A DNA stretch of 64,000 nucleotides from Closterium sp. NIES-65 (lineage: Eukaryota > Streptophyta > Zygnematophyceae > Desmidiales > Closteriaceae): contig CANXME010002486.1 in NCBI GenBank assembly GCA_948144175.1, forward strand, positions 3,286,001 to 3,350,000. The letters are read 5' to 3'. The notes under the pieces were generated by a model. The model made no database searches and was not told the DNA's origin. It worked only from the letters and a program-made list of their open reading frames with translations. Shown in pieces: positions 23,262-34,767 of this stretch. The position numbers and the translations under genes were made by a program. The first letter of the stretch is position 1, and each line of letters begins with the position of its first letter.

Positions 23262-25731
23262 TCAAGGCAACCAATCACTCATCCTCATCCTCCTCGGTCT
23301 CCTCCTCCTCCTCCTCCACCACCTCCTCCTCCTCCTCCTCCTCCTCCTCCTCTGCCTCCTCCTCCGCCTCCTCCTCCTCCTCCTCCTCCTCCTCCTCCTC
23401 CTCCTCCTCCTCCTCCTCCTCCTCCTCCTCCTCCTCCTCCTCCTCCTCCTCCTCCTCCTCCTCCTCCTCCTCCTCCTCCTCTTCCTCCTTATAATCTTCC
23501 TGGTGCTTGTACTCATCGACGCACAAGTCGTCCTCATCCACCTCCACCTCTCCATCCTCCTACACCTTGTACCCCTCGGGAAGGGGAGGGGTGGAATGTT
23601 CCCCTCCACTACCCCCGCCTTCCTTACTTCCCCACTTGGCCCTGCACCAGCCGCACCCTTGTGGTGGTTGTGCATAACGGTAAAGTTGTGTGCAACGAAC
23701 ACAAGGTCGCGCACCTTCTCCGACCCCAGCCTGTTCCTGCGTGCCGTGTGCACGCCATCCCACACAACCCATCCCTGCTCGCACGGGGGAGCGGAAACGG
23801 GCTGTGAAAGTGCACGGCACGCAAGGCTAGCCAGGTCGGCGTACTCCCAGCCATTTACCTTCCACCACGTCACCATGTCCCCCCTCCCGGCCTTAAGCTC
23901 CGCACACCCCTCTATCACCTCCTCTGGCCCGAAGCACTCCTTGCCCTCAATATTCGCCAGCATCCCCTCCTTCAGCGCCTTCATCGTTCCCTTCGTGTCG
24001 TCGGCGTTCTTCCAACAATTGTTGACGAAGACCCTCGAGCATGATAGCCAAGCCTTGATAGCCAAGCCTTCATCACCCTGGTGCACTCAATATCCTTGTG
24101 GTAGATCTCCGAGATAGCCTTCACGTGAAGGGGGCAGGTCAAACTCTCGTCCCAACGCCATCTGAAGTGCTTCTGGACCCCCTCCTTATCCGCCTTCTTA
24201 AGCCGACAATCTGCACTCTCCAACAGCACTGACAACTCCTCCGTCAGCTGTAGCATGATATCGTACAACGCCCCCATCTTCCCCTTCCACTCCCAATCCG
24301 TCCTTCTCATCCCCTTGTACGGCAGCTCCATCACCTTCACAAAGGTCTCCGCCTTCTTCCACCACTCTGCATCCATTGCCGATGCCTCAAAAGCCTTTTT
24401 GATCAGCTTGCTTCCTCCTTGCTCCTCCCAATCCTTGTGCACCACCATCCGCGTCCGCTGCGAGTGAATATAGAGCAGACGAGACACTGCGATGTGCTGC
24501 GTCCCAAAGTGCGTACCCGCCGGTCGCAAGGCTTGCATCACCTTCTCGCCGTGGAGCTTGGGACTCTGCAAGAAGGCACACGTGCACCGGTGGATGCACA
24601 GGAATAAGATTATGTCGTTCGCAACTGGGACGACCTCCTGCGTCCAATCCATCTTGCCAATGTCATCCATCAACAAGTCGAGCATATGAATGGCGCAGCG
24701 GACGATCTCGATGTGCGGGTACTTCTTCTGCAGCAACCGGCGGACACGTATTTGCTTCCGCCATCCGTACAAAGCGCGACGACGTGCTCCAGCCCAATCT
24801 TCTCGATGATCGGCTGCAGGATGCCAACGATAAATGCCCCACTCATTGTCTCCGCCCTACAGTCCACCGCCTCTTGGAAAACCGCACCACTGCCGTTGAT
24901 GCAGATGATGTTCATCCGCTCTTGTTCGTCATTATGTCGCTAGCGATTGTCACGTCCGTCTCTTTCCAAGTCTTCGTAACCCGCGCCAATCCCTTCTCAA
25001 TCCACTGCTTGCACTCCAGTAGCCCGACGCCTCCAACGCTTTGGGGGGGATGTAGCTATTACCGGTGGCAGCGATGGCTCGCAGCAAGTTGAGGAAGAGG
25101 GGGTGCTCGCACTGAAGATCCGCTGTGCGCATCCCCACGAAGTATAGTTAAACTGCTTCATCGGCCGCACGCTTCGCCGAGATCCCCCTCTCGCCATATG
25201 AGTCCTTCATCCGCACTTTCTTAGCTTTCAGTACCGCTCCGCCTCGGCCGCTCACTGCAGTGAGTGCCGCACCCGTCACCCTCTTCTTATCGTTGCGCGC
25301 CGTAAGTTTGGACTCCATTTCGCGAATGCCATCAGAAAAGCGTTTCGGAACCTTCATGCCGTGCAAACGATCCCGGCCTCGCGCCGAATGTTCGGGTCGT
25401 TCCAAACGGCAAAATGCAGGGTACACCGGCTACTAATAATGGCGAAACTTTCTCGCACCAAAGGCACTCAGCTTGCTTCATCTTTTGAGTCGGATCATCG
25501 AAGGTCCAATATTGATTATAAATATTGTGAGAGGCGTTTTGCGGTTTCTTCTCGGGGGGAGGGGGGAGAGTCGTCGATGACATTATCATCTTTAGATGCG
25601 GTGGAAGACGAAGGCTGGGTGGAGGAAGCCATAACGGATGTGCACAAGGTAGCTAAAACCACTAGGTTTTTTTTAGGAGAATTGGGTTGGCAGATTGAGG
25701 GAGCACAAATGGGTTTGGTTTTGGGCCACAT
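23262..25731 (-). pseudogene. hAT-like transposase with DUF659-type region, frameshifted
   Basis: Read right to left. N-terminal Ser/Pro-rich part (25731-25516). A possible BED-type finger (YWTFDDPTQKMKQAECLWCEK, 25.50-25.43 kb; the C-X2-C is clear, the later His pair is not). A DUF659-like RNase H part (WKETDVTIASDIMTNKSG, then NIICINGSGAVFQEAVDCRAET and VVALCTDGGSKYVSAG near 24780). CAIHMLDLLMDDIGK near 24690, as in hAT 'C.aH.lnLllkDi'. TRMVVHKDWEEQ, then the C-terminal dimerisation-type segment WWKVNGWEYADLASLACRAL and ARRNRLGSEKVRDLVFVAHN near 23870-23680. Frames change near 24925, 24755 and at an exact 14-bp duplication (24042-24069). It ends in an acidic run coded by a GAG microsatellite. 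Confidence 0.8.
23277..23490. repeat. (CTC)n/(GAG)n microsatellite
   Basis: About 70 near-perfect CTC triplets with a few TGC, CGC and ACC interruptions in the first third. On the minus strand one frame reads as a poly-Glu run (EEEE with some A and V), which may be the expanded acidic tail of the hAT transposase. The plus-strand poly-Pro and poly-Leu frames are shadows. Confidence 0.95.
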
Positions 25732-26021
25732 TGGTTAGATATAGAGTGGTTGTGAGGGTTGGGCTTTCCAATTTTGCATGGAGGGGTTAGAAAGGGGGTG
25801 CGGTGGTTGTTTTTCTATGTCAAATTGGGTTTAGGGGGGTCGACGTTTCGCGGAATTTACATTCGCGTCCAAATCGCAAATATCAATTGCGATCGGAAAA
25901 AAGTTAGCCCGGAAAAAAAAAAAAACGCCGTGCGTCCTGCGTCTGGACGCGCATCCAACGTCTCTGCATCCGGACACTGCATCAAAACGCAGGACACATG
26001 ACGCGCCCGGCATCTTTTGCA

Positions 26022-26465
26022 TCTAGCTTGCTGGTGCTATTGTTTGCTGCTGTCCTCCCCTGAAGTTCTTGCTGGCCGGGTTACTGAAGCACTCGTAAGC
26101 CTTATGTCCGTACTTTGGACAATGATTGCAATCTCCAAGAAATGACCCTCTACTCTAACTCCTTCCATGTTTGCCGCTTCACTGCTTTTCAGTTTTCCCT
26201 TGAAGTAACAATCTGCTGCCTTACGTTCGCAGTGGGAGCAAGGACCGAATTCCCTTGTTGTGTTTGCGGCGTTCAGCACTGCCGGTTTTTCTTCGGTAGA
26301 TTCCACGAGTGCCTCCCTCTGCATTATGTTGTAGCGGATTTGCTCGAGCGACTGCAGCATCTCAAGCAAGCGGTTGATGTCCTTCGGTAGATTGCAGGTG
26401 AGCACTCCTTTCTCTCCCACCCAATCCTTACGTATGTTGAGTGCAATACATGGTTTGCACGACAA
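26022..26465 (-). pseudogene. Old copia remnant: gag with zinc knuckle
   Basis: Minus strand: helical segment (DINRLLEMLQSLEQIRYNIMQREALVEST), a Cys cluster (CSHCERKAADC) and, after a frame change, a standard zinc knuckle CNHCPKYGHKAYEC (C-X2-C-X4-H-X4-C) near 26090-26130. The reading then reaches QQQTIAPASKLDA at the hAT boundary, and a plausible continuation (TKPPRTN) starts at the other boundary near 22957. Confidence 0.6.
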
Positions 26466-27159
26466 CCTACCGCCTATGCGTCGATTGTGGTGGGAAGGGG
26501 ACGCTTCGCAACCCGCGGAACCTTATAGTAACACCCGGGATACTGGCCTTATGTCGAGTCTATATATAGACTCGTGTTGTATCCAGATGATCATAGTATA
26601 ATATTTGAACCAGTTCTTCGATCCTCGCAGCAACCCCTCCGCTGACCGTGATAAAACAGTGCAGAATAAAGCACGACCGTAGAATCGGACATTACATGTT
26701 GAAGCGAAAGAGTCACATGGTATTTAAAAAAAATAAATCGAAGTGCGCATGTAGTGAGGAATGCACCCAATCAAACAATTCCAGTTTCCATTGCGGCACG
26801 TAATTCGTTTGCTGCCAACTCTCGATATGATAAATAACAGAGTGGTAAGGGGCTAGGATAATCACATCTTGAGATGATAAATAAGATAGCAGTAAGGGGT
26901 CAAGGTAAATGCATCGTAACGGTATCCAAAGTGAGTAAGATAGTGACATCCTTCGTGTGAAAGCGTCCTGTAGGGCCATCAAGTCATGAGACGAGCCTTC
27001 CTAGCCCACTAGCGAGTACAAAAAAATGACATCAAAGGAAACAACTAAGACATTATCAGAGGTGTTACCATGCGTGTCAATGATGGGTAGTTGCCTGTTC
27101 TTATGAATCACTACACGATGAGCGTGGCATCAATGGCGTTAATAGCTCATCGGAGATAC
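26466..27159. other. Unassigned AT-rich spacer
   Basis: No recognisable gene. Moderately AT-rich with repeated short motifs such as GATAAAT. It is the insertion site of copia D (target GATAC at 27155-27159). Confidence 0.6.
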
Positions 27160-27287
27160 TGTCAAAACGTTATAGTTTATGCATATTGTGTTGGCTATAG
27201 TGGGGTAGCCCGTAAGGGGTACAGCCCAATAAGGGTTAGTACTTGTACCCAATTCATTCATAGTTCATTCATTCTCGTTTCTTCTCA
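27160..27287 (+). repeat. Copia D 5' LTR (128 bp)
   Basis: Same length as 41322-41449 and close in sequence, ending immediately before the TGGTATCGAGC primer site. It carries the lineage's GGCTATAGTGGGGTAG and TTCATTCTCGTTTC blocks. Confidence 0.92.
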
Positions 27288-27349
27288 TGGTATCGAGCAG
27301 GTTCCCGAGTGGGAACGCTACCTAGGGCCCACCACGATACCCCTTTTTT

Positions 27350-28330
27350 TTTCCCTGCCCGGAGCGCGCTTCACCCCAGACCGAGTCGCGCGCACCCCGA
27401 GTGCCCTCCCTACCGTCGCGCCGCCCTTAGCGGCCTCTCTCACGGCCCCTTGAGCCGTCCTTAGCGGCCCCGCGCACCGCCCTTTACGGCCCCGCGCATC
27501 GCCCTAGCGGCCCCTTGCGCCGCCCGTCGACCCCGCGCGCCGCTCTAGCGGCCCCTTGTGCCGCCCATCGACCCCGCGCGCTGCCCTACCGGCCCCTTGC
27601 GCCGCCCGTCGACCCCGCGCGCCACCCTAGCGGCCCCTTGCGCCACCCGTCAACCCCGCGCGCCGCCCTAGCGGCCCCTTGCGCCACCCGTCGACCCCGC
27701 GTGCCGCCCTAGCGGCCCCTTGCGCCGCCCGTCGACTCCACGCGCTGCCCTGGCGGCCTGTAGAGCCGCCTGTCGGCCCACCGCCCGCCGCCATTGCGGC
27801 CACTTGCGCCGCCCTCGCGCCCCCCCCCCCTTTTACCAGCGGCCCCGCCACCTCTCTGCGGCCCCGCCACCTACCCGCGGCCCCACCACCTACCTGTGCG
27901 ACCCCGGCGCCTACCTGCGGCCCCGCCACCTACCAGCGGCCCCGCCACCTACCTGCGGCCCCGCCACCTACCAGCGGCCTCGCCACCTACCTACGGCCCC
28001 GCCTCCTCTCAGCGGCCCCGCCGAACCGCCCAGCAGCCGAGCCGCCCAGCCGTCGGGACGCCCGGTAGCGGAGCCGCTCAGTAGCCGAGCCGCCCAGCAG
28101 CCGAGCCGCGCAACAGCCGAGCCGCCCAGCAGCCGAGCCGCCCAGCAGCCGAGCCGCCCAGCCGCTGAGCCGCCCAACCGCCGAGCCGCCCAGCAGCCGA
28201 GCCGCCAAGTTGCTGAGCCGCCCAGCCTCCGAGCCGCCCAGCAGCCGAGCCGCCCAGCAGCCGAGCCGCCCAGCTGCCGAGCCGCCGAGTCGCCCTACAG
28301 CCGAGGTGCCCGAGCCGCCCTGTTGGGTAA
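27350..28330 (+). repeat. Copia D GC-rich repetitive leader
   Basis: Three minisatellites between LTR and gag. About 45-bp units with GCGGCCCCTTGCGCC and CGTCGACCCCGCGCG at 27480-27740; 15- to 18-bp units (GGCCCCGCCACCTACC) at 27840-28020; 15-bp units (GCCGAGCCGCCCAGC) at 28020-28310. Several frames are open through them only because of composition and periodicity. E, F, H and I have comparable but different leaders. Confidence 0.88.
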
Positions 28331-28393
28331 GAGCAGCGCCTCTTTCCAGCACTGCCCTCACCCTATTGTTTGCGCTGTTAGTCTACTGCTGTC

Positions 28394-31300
28394 ATGGCTA
28401 CCCCTAGTATCCTTGCTTTTGACGCTGAGGATCGGGCCATTGACTTTGACGTCTGGATAGATGACCTGCAGCTTTTCTTACAGTGCGATAGGGCAGACGG
28501 TCTCTCTCTCTTTGACCTCACCTCTCGCGCCTCTCTTGCCCCTACTGCTGATGCTGACGCCACTGTTCGCTCACAATGGGCCACGCGCGATGCTGCTGCA
28601 CGTCTTGCTGTGCGTCGCCACCTGCCTACCTCTGAGCGTGCGCACTTTAGCCAGTACAAGAGTGCTCAGACCTTGTACGACGCTGTAGTTGCACGCTACT
28701 CCTCCCCTGCCACTGCTGCACTGAGCCGCCTCATGCTACCGTACCTCTTTCCTGACCTTGCTGCCTTTCCCACAGTCGCTGACCTCATTACGCACCTCCG
28801 CACTAGTGACACTCGCTACCGTGCTGCGCTTCCTGCTGAGTTCTGCGCCAAGAACCCCCCCCCCCATGTACATCACTCTCTACTACATAGTCACCCGCCT
28901 CCCCGACTCCCTTCGCGTAGTCAGGGACCACCTCCTCTCAGTCTGTGCCACCACTCTCACTGTTGACCTCCTCAAGAAGGCCCTCTTAGTAGCGGAGAAG
29001 AGTATAGTCGCTGTAGGAGCCTCTCGTGGTGACCTGCGCACCCCCATCTTTGAGGGGTGTTCCCCCTCTCCTCTTTTGCCCTCTGTTGCCTGTGCTGCTG
29101 CGGCCGACCTCGTTGGGCTTGAGTCGGTCGGTGCGGCGTCTACCCCTAGTGGGAGACGCTGCCCTGGCAAGGGCAAGGGGGGCAGGGGCGCTGGAGGAGC
29201 TAGCGGGGGCGGTGGAGGCGGCGGAGGGGGTGGGGGTGGTGGAGGGAGTGGTGGCGGGGGTGGAGGTGTAGGCGGCGGCAGCGGAGACGGCGGCGGCGGT
29301 AGCAGTGGGAGCGGAGGTGGTGGAGGTGGCGGAGGTGGAGGTTGCGGAGGTGGAGGAGGCGGAGGTGGAGGAGGCGGTGGCGGAGGCGGAGGAAGAGGAG
29401 GTCGTGGCTCTTCGCAGAGGAGTGGCTCCGGTGGTGGTCAGCGCCAGCAGCAGCAGCGCAGTCGGGAGACCCTGTCCCCTTAGCAGCTCCGTGAGTGGTA
29501 CTCTGCACGCCAGCGGGGTGGGGGTACGGGTCCGTGCACCTACGTCCTGCACACCGGCGACCGTGCGGGTGAGCAGTGTGGGGGTGCGCACCCCACCCAG
29601 CGCTGCTTTGGCCGCCTGACGGACGCGTGGCGTCACCACTTCCCAGAGGCCACTGAGATCCCTCGCTGTGGCGAGCTGTCGAGGGTAGGGATAGCTATCT
29701 TTGACCTTGACTTTGATGCTACTCTTTTTGCTATGTATGCTGTGTCTATTAGTGAGGAGGGTGACTGTTACCAGTGTTTTCCGCCCAACCCGGGCATTGA
29801 GACTGCTGCTCTAGGTGCTGGTGAGGCTGCTGCTCTTGGTGCTAGCGAGGCTGCTGCTATAGCTGCTAGCGCGTCTGCTTCCTCCGGTGCTGGTGAGTCT
29901 GCGCTCTCAGGTACTACGTCGGCTTCGGCCTCCCACACCTTCACACTTGACTCGGGGGCTTCTCGCTCCTTCTTTCGAGACCGCACCACACTCACGCAGC
30001 TTGTTCGGCCAGTTGCAGTCTCCCTGGCAAACCCCTCTGGGGGTCCTGTCCTTTCTCACTTCTCCACTGTCCTCCCGTGTCCGGCGGCCCCCTCTGGCAC
30101 CCTGTCTGGTCTTTACCTCCCCTCGTTCTCTACGAACTTTGTGAGTGGTGATGACATACAGGATGCGGGAGTTCACCAGTTCACTCTTGCGAGTCAGCGG
30201 GTGACCCAGTGCACAGACGCTCGGACAGGCCGACACCTGGCCACGCTTACATGTTGGCCGGGGTCGAGCCTGTACACACTAACCACTGCGTCTCCTCCAG
30301 TCACTGCGTCTGGTCAGGTAGCTGCATCGGGTCAGGTGTTTGCTGCAGCGTCCAGGTCTGGTCCTGAGTCTGCCCCCTGCTCGTGTCGCCTCCTGTCTCA
30401 CGAGACTCTCCTCTGGCACCACCACCTTGGTCACCCCTCCCTGCTTCGTCTCCGAAGCATGGCCTCCCGTGTCCTTGTCTTTGGTCTTCCCCGGTCCCTC
30501 CCTCCCCTTCCTCCGGGGCCTAACCCTACCTGCGTCCCCTGTGTCGAGGGGTGGCAGCGAGCCGCCCATCACTCCTCCCAGTTTCTTCCGACAGAGGCCC
30601 CATTGCAGACACTTCACATGGACGTGTGGGGCCCAGCCCGCGTCCGTGGACAGGGTCACGAGCGCTAATTCCTGCTGGTGGTTGACGACTACGCGCGTTA
30701 CACCACAGTCTTCCCCTTGCGCAGCAAGGGTGATGTCACTGAGGTGTTGATCGACTGGATCCGTGCAGCTCGTCTCCAGCTCAGGCGAAGCTTCGGCTCG
30801 GACTTTCCTGTTCTGCGTCTGCACTCTAACAGAGGCGGAGAGTTCTCCTCTGGCCTTCTACGAGCCTACTGTCGTGCACGAGGCATCCGCCAGACCTTCA
30901 CGCTTCCGGACTCTCCAAAAAAAAATGGGATTGCTGAGCGCCGCATTGGCATGGTCATGGACGTCGCCCGTACGTCCATGGTACATGCGGCTGCCCCCCA
31001 TTAGATCAACCTTCAGCCCCAACATGCGGTCCGGTACGCGGCGCATCAGATCAACCTTCAGCCCGGGGTCTCCATGCCGGAGATCTCCCCAGCTTTGTTG
31101 TGGACGGGGAAGGTTGGCGATGCGTCTGCGTTCCGTGTCTGGGGATCTCGGGCGTTTGTCCGCGACTTGTCTGCGGACAAGCTGTCCCCTCGTGCTGCTC
31201 CTTGCGTCTTCCTGGGTTTCCCCCCTGACGCGCCAGGGTGGCAGTTCTACCACCCCACGTCTCGCCGTGTTCTTTCCTCCCAGGACGTCACGTTCGACGA

Positions 31301-33926
31301 GTCGGTTCCCTACTACCGTCTCTTCCCCTACCGCACTCCGTCCCTCCCCCCGCCACCGCTCTTCCTTGTACCAGGTTCCTCCCCGGCAGACCCCCTCCCC
31401 CCTCAGGGTCCTGCCCCTTCAGGTGTGTCCCAGGTAGACGCAGTCGACCTGTCAAGGTTGCTGGTGACTCTGGTGGTGCTGAGGGTGCTGAGCCTGGGCG
31501 TGCTGACTCTGGGGGTGCTGAGCGTGTGGGTGCTACGCGTGGGGGTGCTGAGCCTGAGGGTACTACAACTGGGGGTGCTGAGCCAAGGGGTGCTGAGTCT
31601 GGGGGTGCTGAGCGTAGGGGTCCTGAGCCTGGGGGTGCTCAGCCTGGGGGTGCTGAGCCTGGGGGTGCTACGCCTGGAGGTGCTGAGCCTAGGGGTGCGG
31701 AGCCTGAGGGAGCTAAGCCAGCTGGTGCTGTGCTTGGCGGTTCTCCGGGTGCTTCGTCTCGCCGGGAGCCACTCTCTCCACAGGAGCTGCGTGAGTGGTT
31801 TGCCCGGCGCTGGAGGCGAGCTGCTGGAGCTGGAGGTGCTGCGGGTACTGAAGGTTCTACTGCTGCTGAGGGAGTTGGTGCCACGGGTCCCAGAGGTGCT
31901 CGTATTGGGCGTACTGGAGCTGCTGGGCTTGCGGGTACTTCTGGAGCTGGAGCTGCTGTGGGTGTTGGCGCGGAGACTACTGCTGTCGGTCCTGGAGGCG
32001 GTCCTGCTGAGGGTACTACTGGTGCTGCTCGAGGTACTGGAGCTGGAGCTGCTGCTGGTGCTGGTGCTGCCACTGGGGGTGCTGGTGCTGTCCCTGCTGT
32101 GTCTGGAGTCGCCGCGCGGCCTCGGTCGTCTTTCGTTCCGCTCCTTCAGCAGGTTCTTGGTCTCTCGCCTAGACTACGCCGCCAGTCTTGTTGCTGAGTC
32201 TGAGTCGGTCTGTCCTCCGTCCGTCGGGGGTGAGTGTGCCCTTGGCACGGACGTCCTTGAGGACAGGCAGGAGGAGTTCCAGTGCTTGGCCGCTGCTTCA
32301 CCTCATCTCGTGTCCGTACTGCTTACCCCTGAGATAAACCGGGATGCACTTGACATCCCGACTCCGCGCTCTTACGCGGAGGCGATAGAGGGTCCCTACT
32401 CCTCTCAGTGGCAGGCAGCTATGGACGCAGAGATGGCTTCCTGGAAGTCCACAGGCACCTACCTTGATGCTGTTCCCCCTCCTGGGGCGAACATCATCAA
32501 TCGCATGTGGATTTTCAGGGTGAAGCGGCCGCCGGGTTCTCCGCGTGTCTTCAAGGCGCGTTACGTGGATCGTGGCTTCAGTCAGCGGCAGGGAGTTGAC
32601 TACTTTCAGACCTTCTCTCCCACCCCAAAGATGACCACTCTTCGGGTAATTCTGCACATAGCCGCTCACCGTGACTACGAGCTTCACTCTCTTGACTTCA
32701 GTACTGCTTTCTTGCAGGACAGCCTGCACGAGGAGATCTGGCTGCACTGTCCACCTGGATTCACTGGGTCTTTTCCTCCTGGTACCTAGTGGAGCCTCCG
32801 GCGGCCAGTCTACGGTCTCCGCCAGGCACCTCGTGAGTGGCACGACACATTGAGGACTACACTTGCGGCTCTTGGGTTTGCTCCTTCTACTGCCGACCCG
32901 TCGTAGTTTCTGCGCGACGACACTTCTTTGTCGCCGTTCTACATCCTCGTGTACGTCGACGACTCGGTCTTTGCCACAGCTGACAATGCTGGACTCGCCC
33001 ACATGAATTCCGAGCTGCAGAAGAGACACACGTGCATAGACCTGGGTGAACTGCGCAGCGACCTTGGCTTGCAGATCACCCGGGACAGAGAACAGCGCAC
33101 CATTACCCTGACTCAGTCACACATGGTGCAGCAGGTCCTTCAGCGCTTCGGCTTCACGTACTCCTCGCCTCAGGCCACTCCTCTGCCTACTCGCCACTCG
33201 CTCTCAGCTCTGCCTTCAGATGAGTCCGTAGAGTCGAGTGGACCGTATCCAGAGCTTGTTGGCTGCCTCATGTACTAGATGACCTGCACTCGACCTGACC
33301 TTGCATACCCTCTTAGCATTTTGGCACGCTATGTTGCTCCTGGGAGACACAGACCAGAGCACATGGCTGTAGCGAAGAGGGTGTTGTGCTACTTATGCAG
33401 TACGTCGGGCATGGGGCTTGCGCTTGGAGGGCAGAGTCTAGTGGTCCTCACTGGGCACGCAGATGCTTCTTGGGCTGACGACCAGGCTACACAGCGGTCG
33501 TCACAGGGTTACACCTTCAGCCTTGGTTCCGGCTCTGTTTCGTGGCGGGCTACTCGCTCGTCGTCTGTTCTCGGCTCCAATTGTGAGGCTGAGATCTACG
33601 CAGGAGCCATGGCTGCACAGGAGCTTCACTTGCTCACCTACCTGCTGACTGACCTGGGAGAGCCGCCTCGTTCTCCTCCAGTGCTGTACGTAGACAACAA
33701 GGCCATGGTGGCCTTGTTTCGGGAGCAGCGGCTGGAGCACAGAACGAAGCACATTGCTCTCTGCTACTTTCTTGCTCGTGAGCTGTAGCAGCGTGGTCAG
33801 CTGCGTCTTGCGTACGTTGCCTCGCAGGCCAACACTGCTGATATCTTCACCAAGGTGCTTGTGCCTTGTGACCATCAGCGCTTCTGTACTCAGCTGGGCC
33901 TTGTGCCTGCCTTGCCTCACTTGCTC
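28394..33926 (+). pseudogene. Copia D gag-pol, degenerate
   Basis: Starts MATPSILAFDAEDRAIDFDVW, aligned with the start of E. Gag breaks at an 11-C run (28855-28865). The Gly-rich part spans 29190-29400, then TAG in place of CAG just before LREWY (29482). Cys/His motif near 29550. Protease LDSGAS at 29950. Pre-integrase WHHHLGHPS near 30415. TAA at 30666 where F has TAC. The integrase has LHSNRGGEF: the second catalytic Asp is Asn (30828-30830). Linker EPGGA repeats 31480-31740. A deletion relative to E near 32160 removes much of the linker. RT has TAGs at 32788, near 32905 and 33277; YVDD near 32953; RNase H DASWADD near 33465. TAG at 33786. E is inserted at PHLL, two codons before the stop. 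Confidence 0.93.
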
Positions 33927-34062
33927 TGTTAAACATTGTATGATGTGCTTGTTTAGGCTACAGTGGGTTAGCCTATAGTGGGTACACATTTCTAGGGTTA
34001 GGTTTGACCTATTTGTACCCAACACTCATTCTAGTCATTCATTCTCGTTTCTGATTCTGACA
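33927..34062 (+). repeat. Copia E 5' LTR (136 bp)
   Basis: TG...CA, preceded by TGCTC and followed directly by the primer site. Unusually short for a 7-kb element; no TATA box could be fixed. Confidence 0.95.
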
Positions 34063-34075
34063 TGGTATTACGAGC
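34063..34075 (+). other. Candidate primer-binding site of copia E
   Basis: TGGTATTACGAGC directly after the 5' LTR. It differs from the plant initiator Met complement (TGGTATCAGAGC) by an indel and a substitution. D (TGGTATCGAGC), F (TGGTAACAGAGC), H and I (TGCTATCAGAGC) each have their own variant at the same place. Confidence 0.7.
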
Positions 34076-34199
34076 CTAGGTTCCACCTAGGACCGAAACG
34101 ATAGGGCCCACCGTTTCCGCTTGCCGCGCCCTCGTGCGCCGCCTTTTTTTTTCCTGCGCCTCGAGCGCCTCGTTCTTAAGGCCCCCTAAGGCCCTCTCG

Positions 34200-34690
34200 C
34201 GTCGCCCCTTAAGGCCCCTCACGGCCCCTCGCGTCGCCTTCTTAAGGCCCCTTACGGCCCGGCGCTAGCCTCTCAAGGCCCCGTGTGGCCCCGCGCTAGC
34301 CTCTCACGGCCCCCGATCGGCCCCGCGCTAGCCTCTGAAGGCCCCCGTCGGCCCCACGCTAGCCCCGCGCTAGCCTCCTAAGGCCCCCGATCGGCCCCGC
34401 GCTAGCCTCCTAAGGCTCCAGATCGGCCCCGCGCTAGCCTCCTAAGGCCCCCGTCGGCCCCGCGCTAGCCCCCTAAGGCCCCCGTCGGCCCCGCGCTAGC
34501 CTCTCACGGCCTCGCCCTCGCCCTGGACGGCCCCGCGCTCTCACTTAGCAGCCCCACCCGGCCCCGCGCTCGCCCCTCTAGGACCGAGCCGAACCGCGCG
34601 ACCCGACCGAGCCGCGTGACCCGGCCGAGCCGCGCCGCCCTAGCCGAGCCGCGCCGCCCTAGCCGAGCCGCGCCGCCCTAGCCGAGCCGC
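34200..34690 (+). repeat. Copia E GC-rich leader repeats
   Basis: About ten imperfect ~30-bp units built on GGCCCCGCGCTAGCCTC and TAAGGCCCCCGTCGG (34255-34510), followed by GCCGAGCCGCGCC units (34580-34690), between primer site and gag. It is non-coding in the gag frame and replaces the unrelated leader repeats of D and F. Confidence 0.85.
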
Positions 34691-34767
34691 GCCGCTCTAC
34701 TGCTACTACCACTGCTGCTACTACTACTCCTGCTACTACTACTGCTGCCACTGCTACTGCTTCAGCT

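Larger units (their letters stand above)
22958..26021 (-). mobile_element. hAT-like DNA transposon
   Basis: Imperfect terminal inverted repeats surround the transposase: GTGTCCTACGTCT at 22965 pairs with the reverse complement of the right end (GTGTCCTGCGTTT, ending 25997), and an inner GACGCAGGACGCA (23008-23020) pairs with 25931-25943. TGCAAAAG outside each end is also inverted. An exact 8-bp target duplication was not found, so the outer limits are approximate. The flanks are two halves of one copia gag-protease remnant. Confidence 0.7.

Noticed and set aside
23025..24117. Pro-, Leu- or Arg-rich proteins over the CTC microsatellite
   Set aside because: They are alternate frames of a triplet repeat next to the hAT transposase.
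22965..26021. Exact 8-bp target duplication for the hAT-like element
   Set aside because: The best candidate at the deduced ends matches at only about five of eight positions.
29026..29639. Proteins antisense to the Gly-rich gag linkers of D and E
   Set aside because: Shadow frames of GGN repeats.
29160..32789. Non-standard genetic code with TAG/TAA as Gln (as in some ulvophyte algae)
   Set aside because: Many TAGs do replace CAG, but others replace Leu, Trp or Tyr codons, and the intact 1984-codon frame of E uses no TAA or TAG internally.
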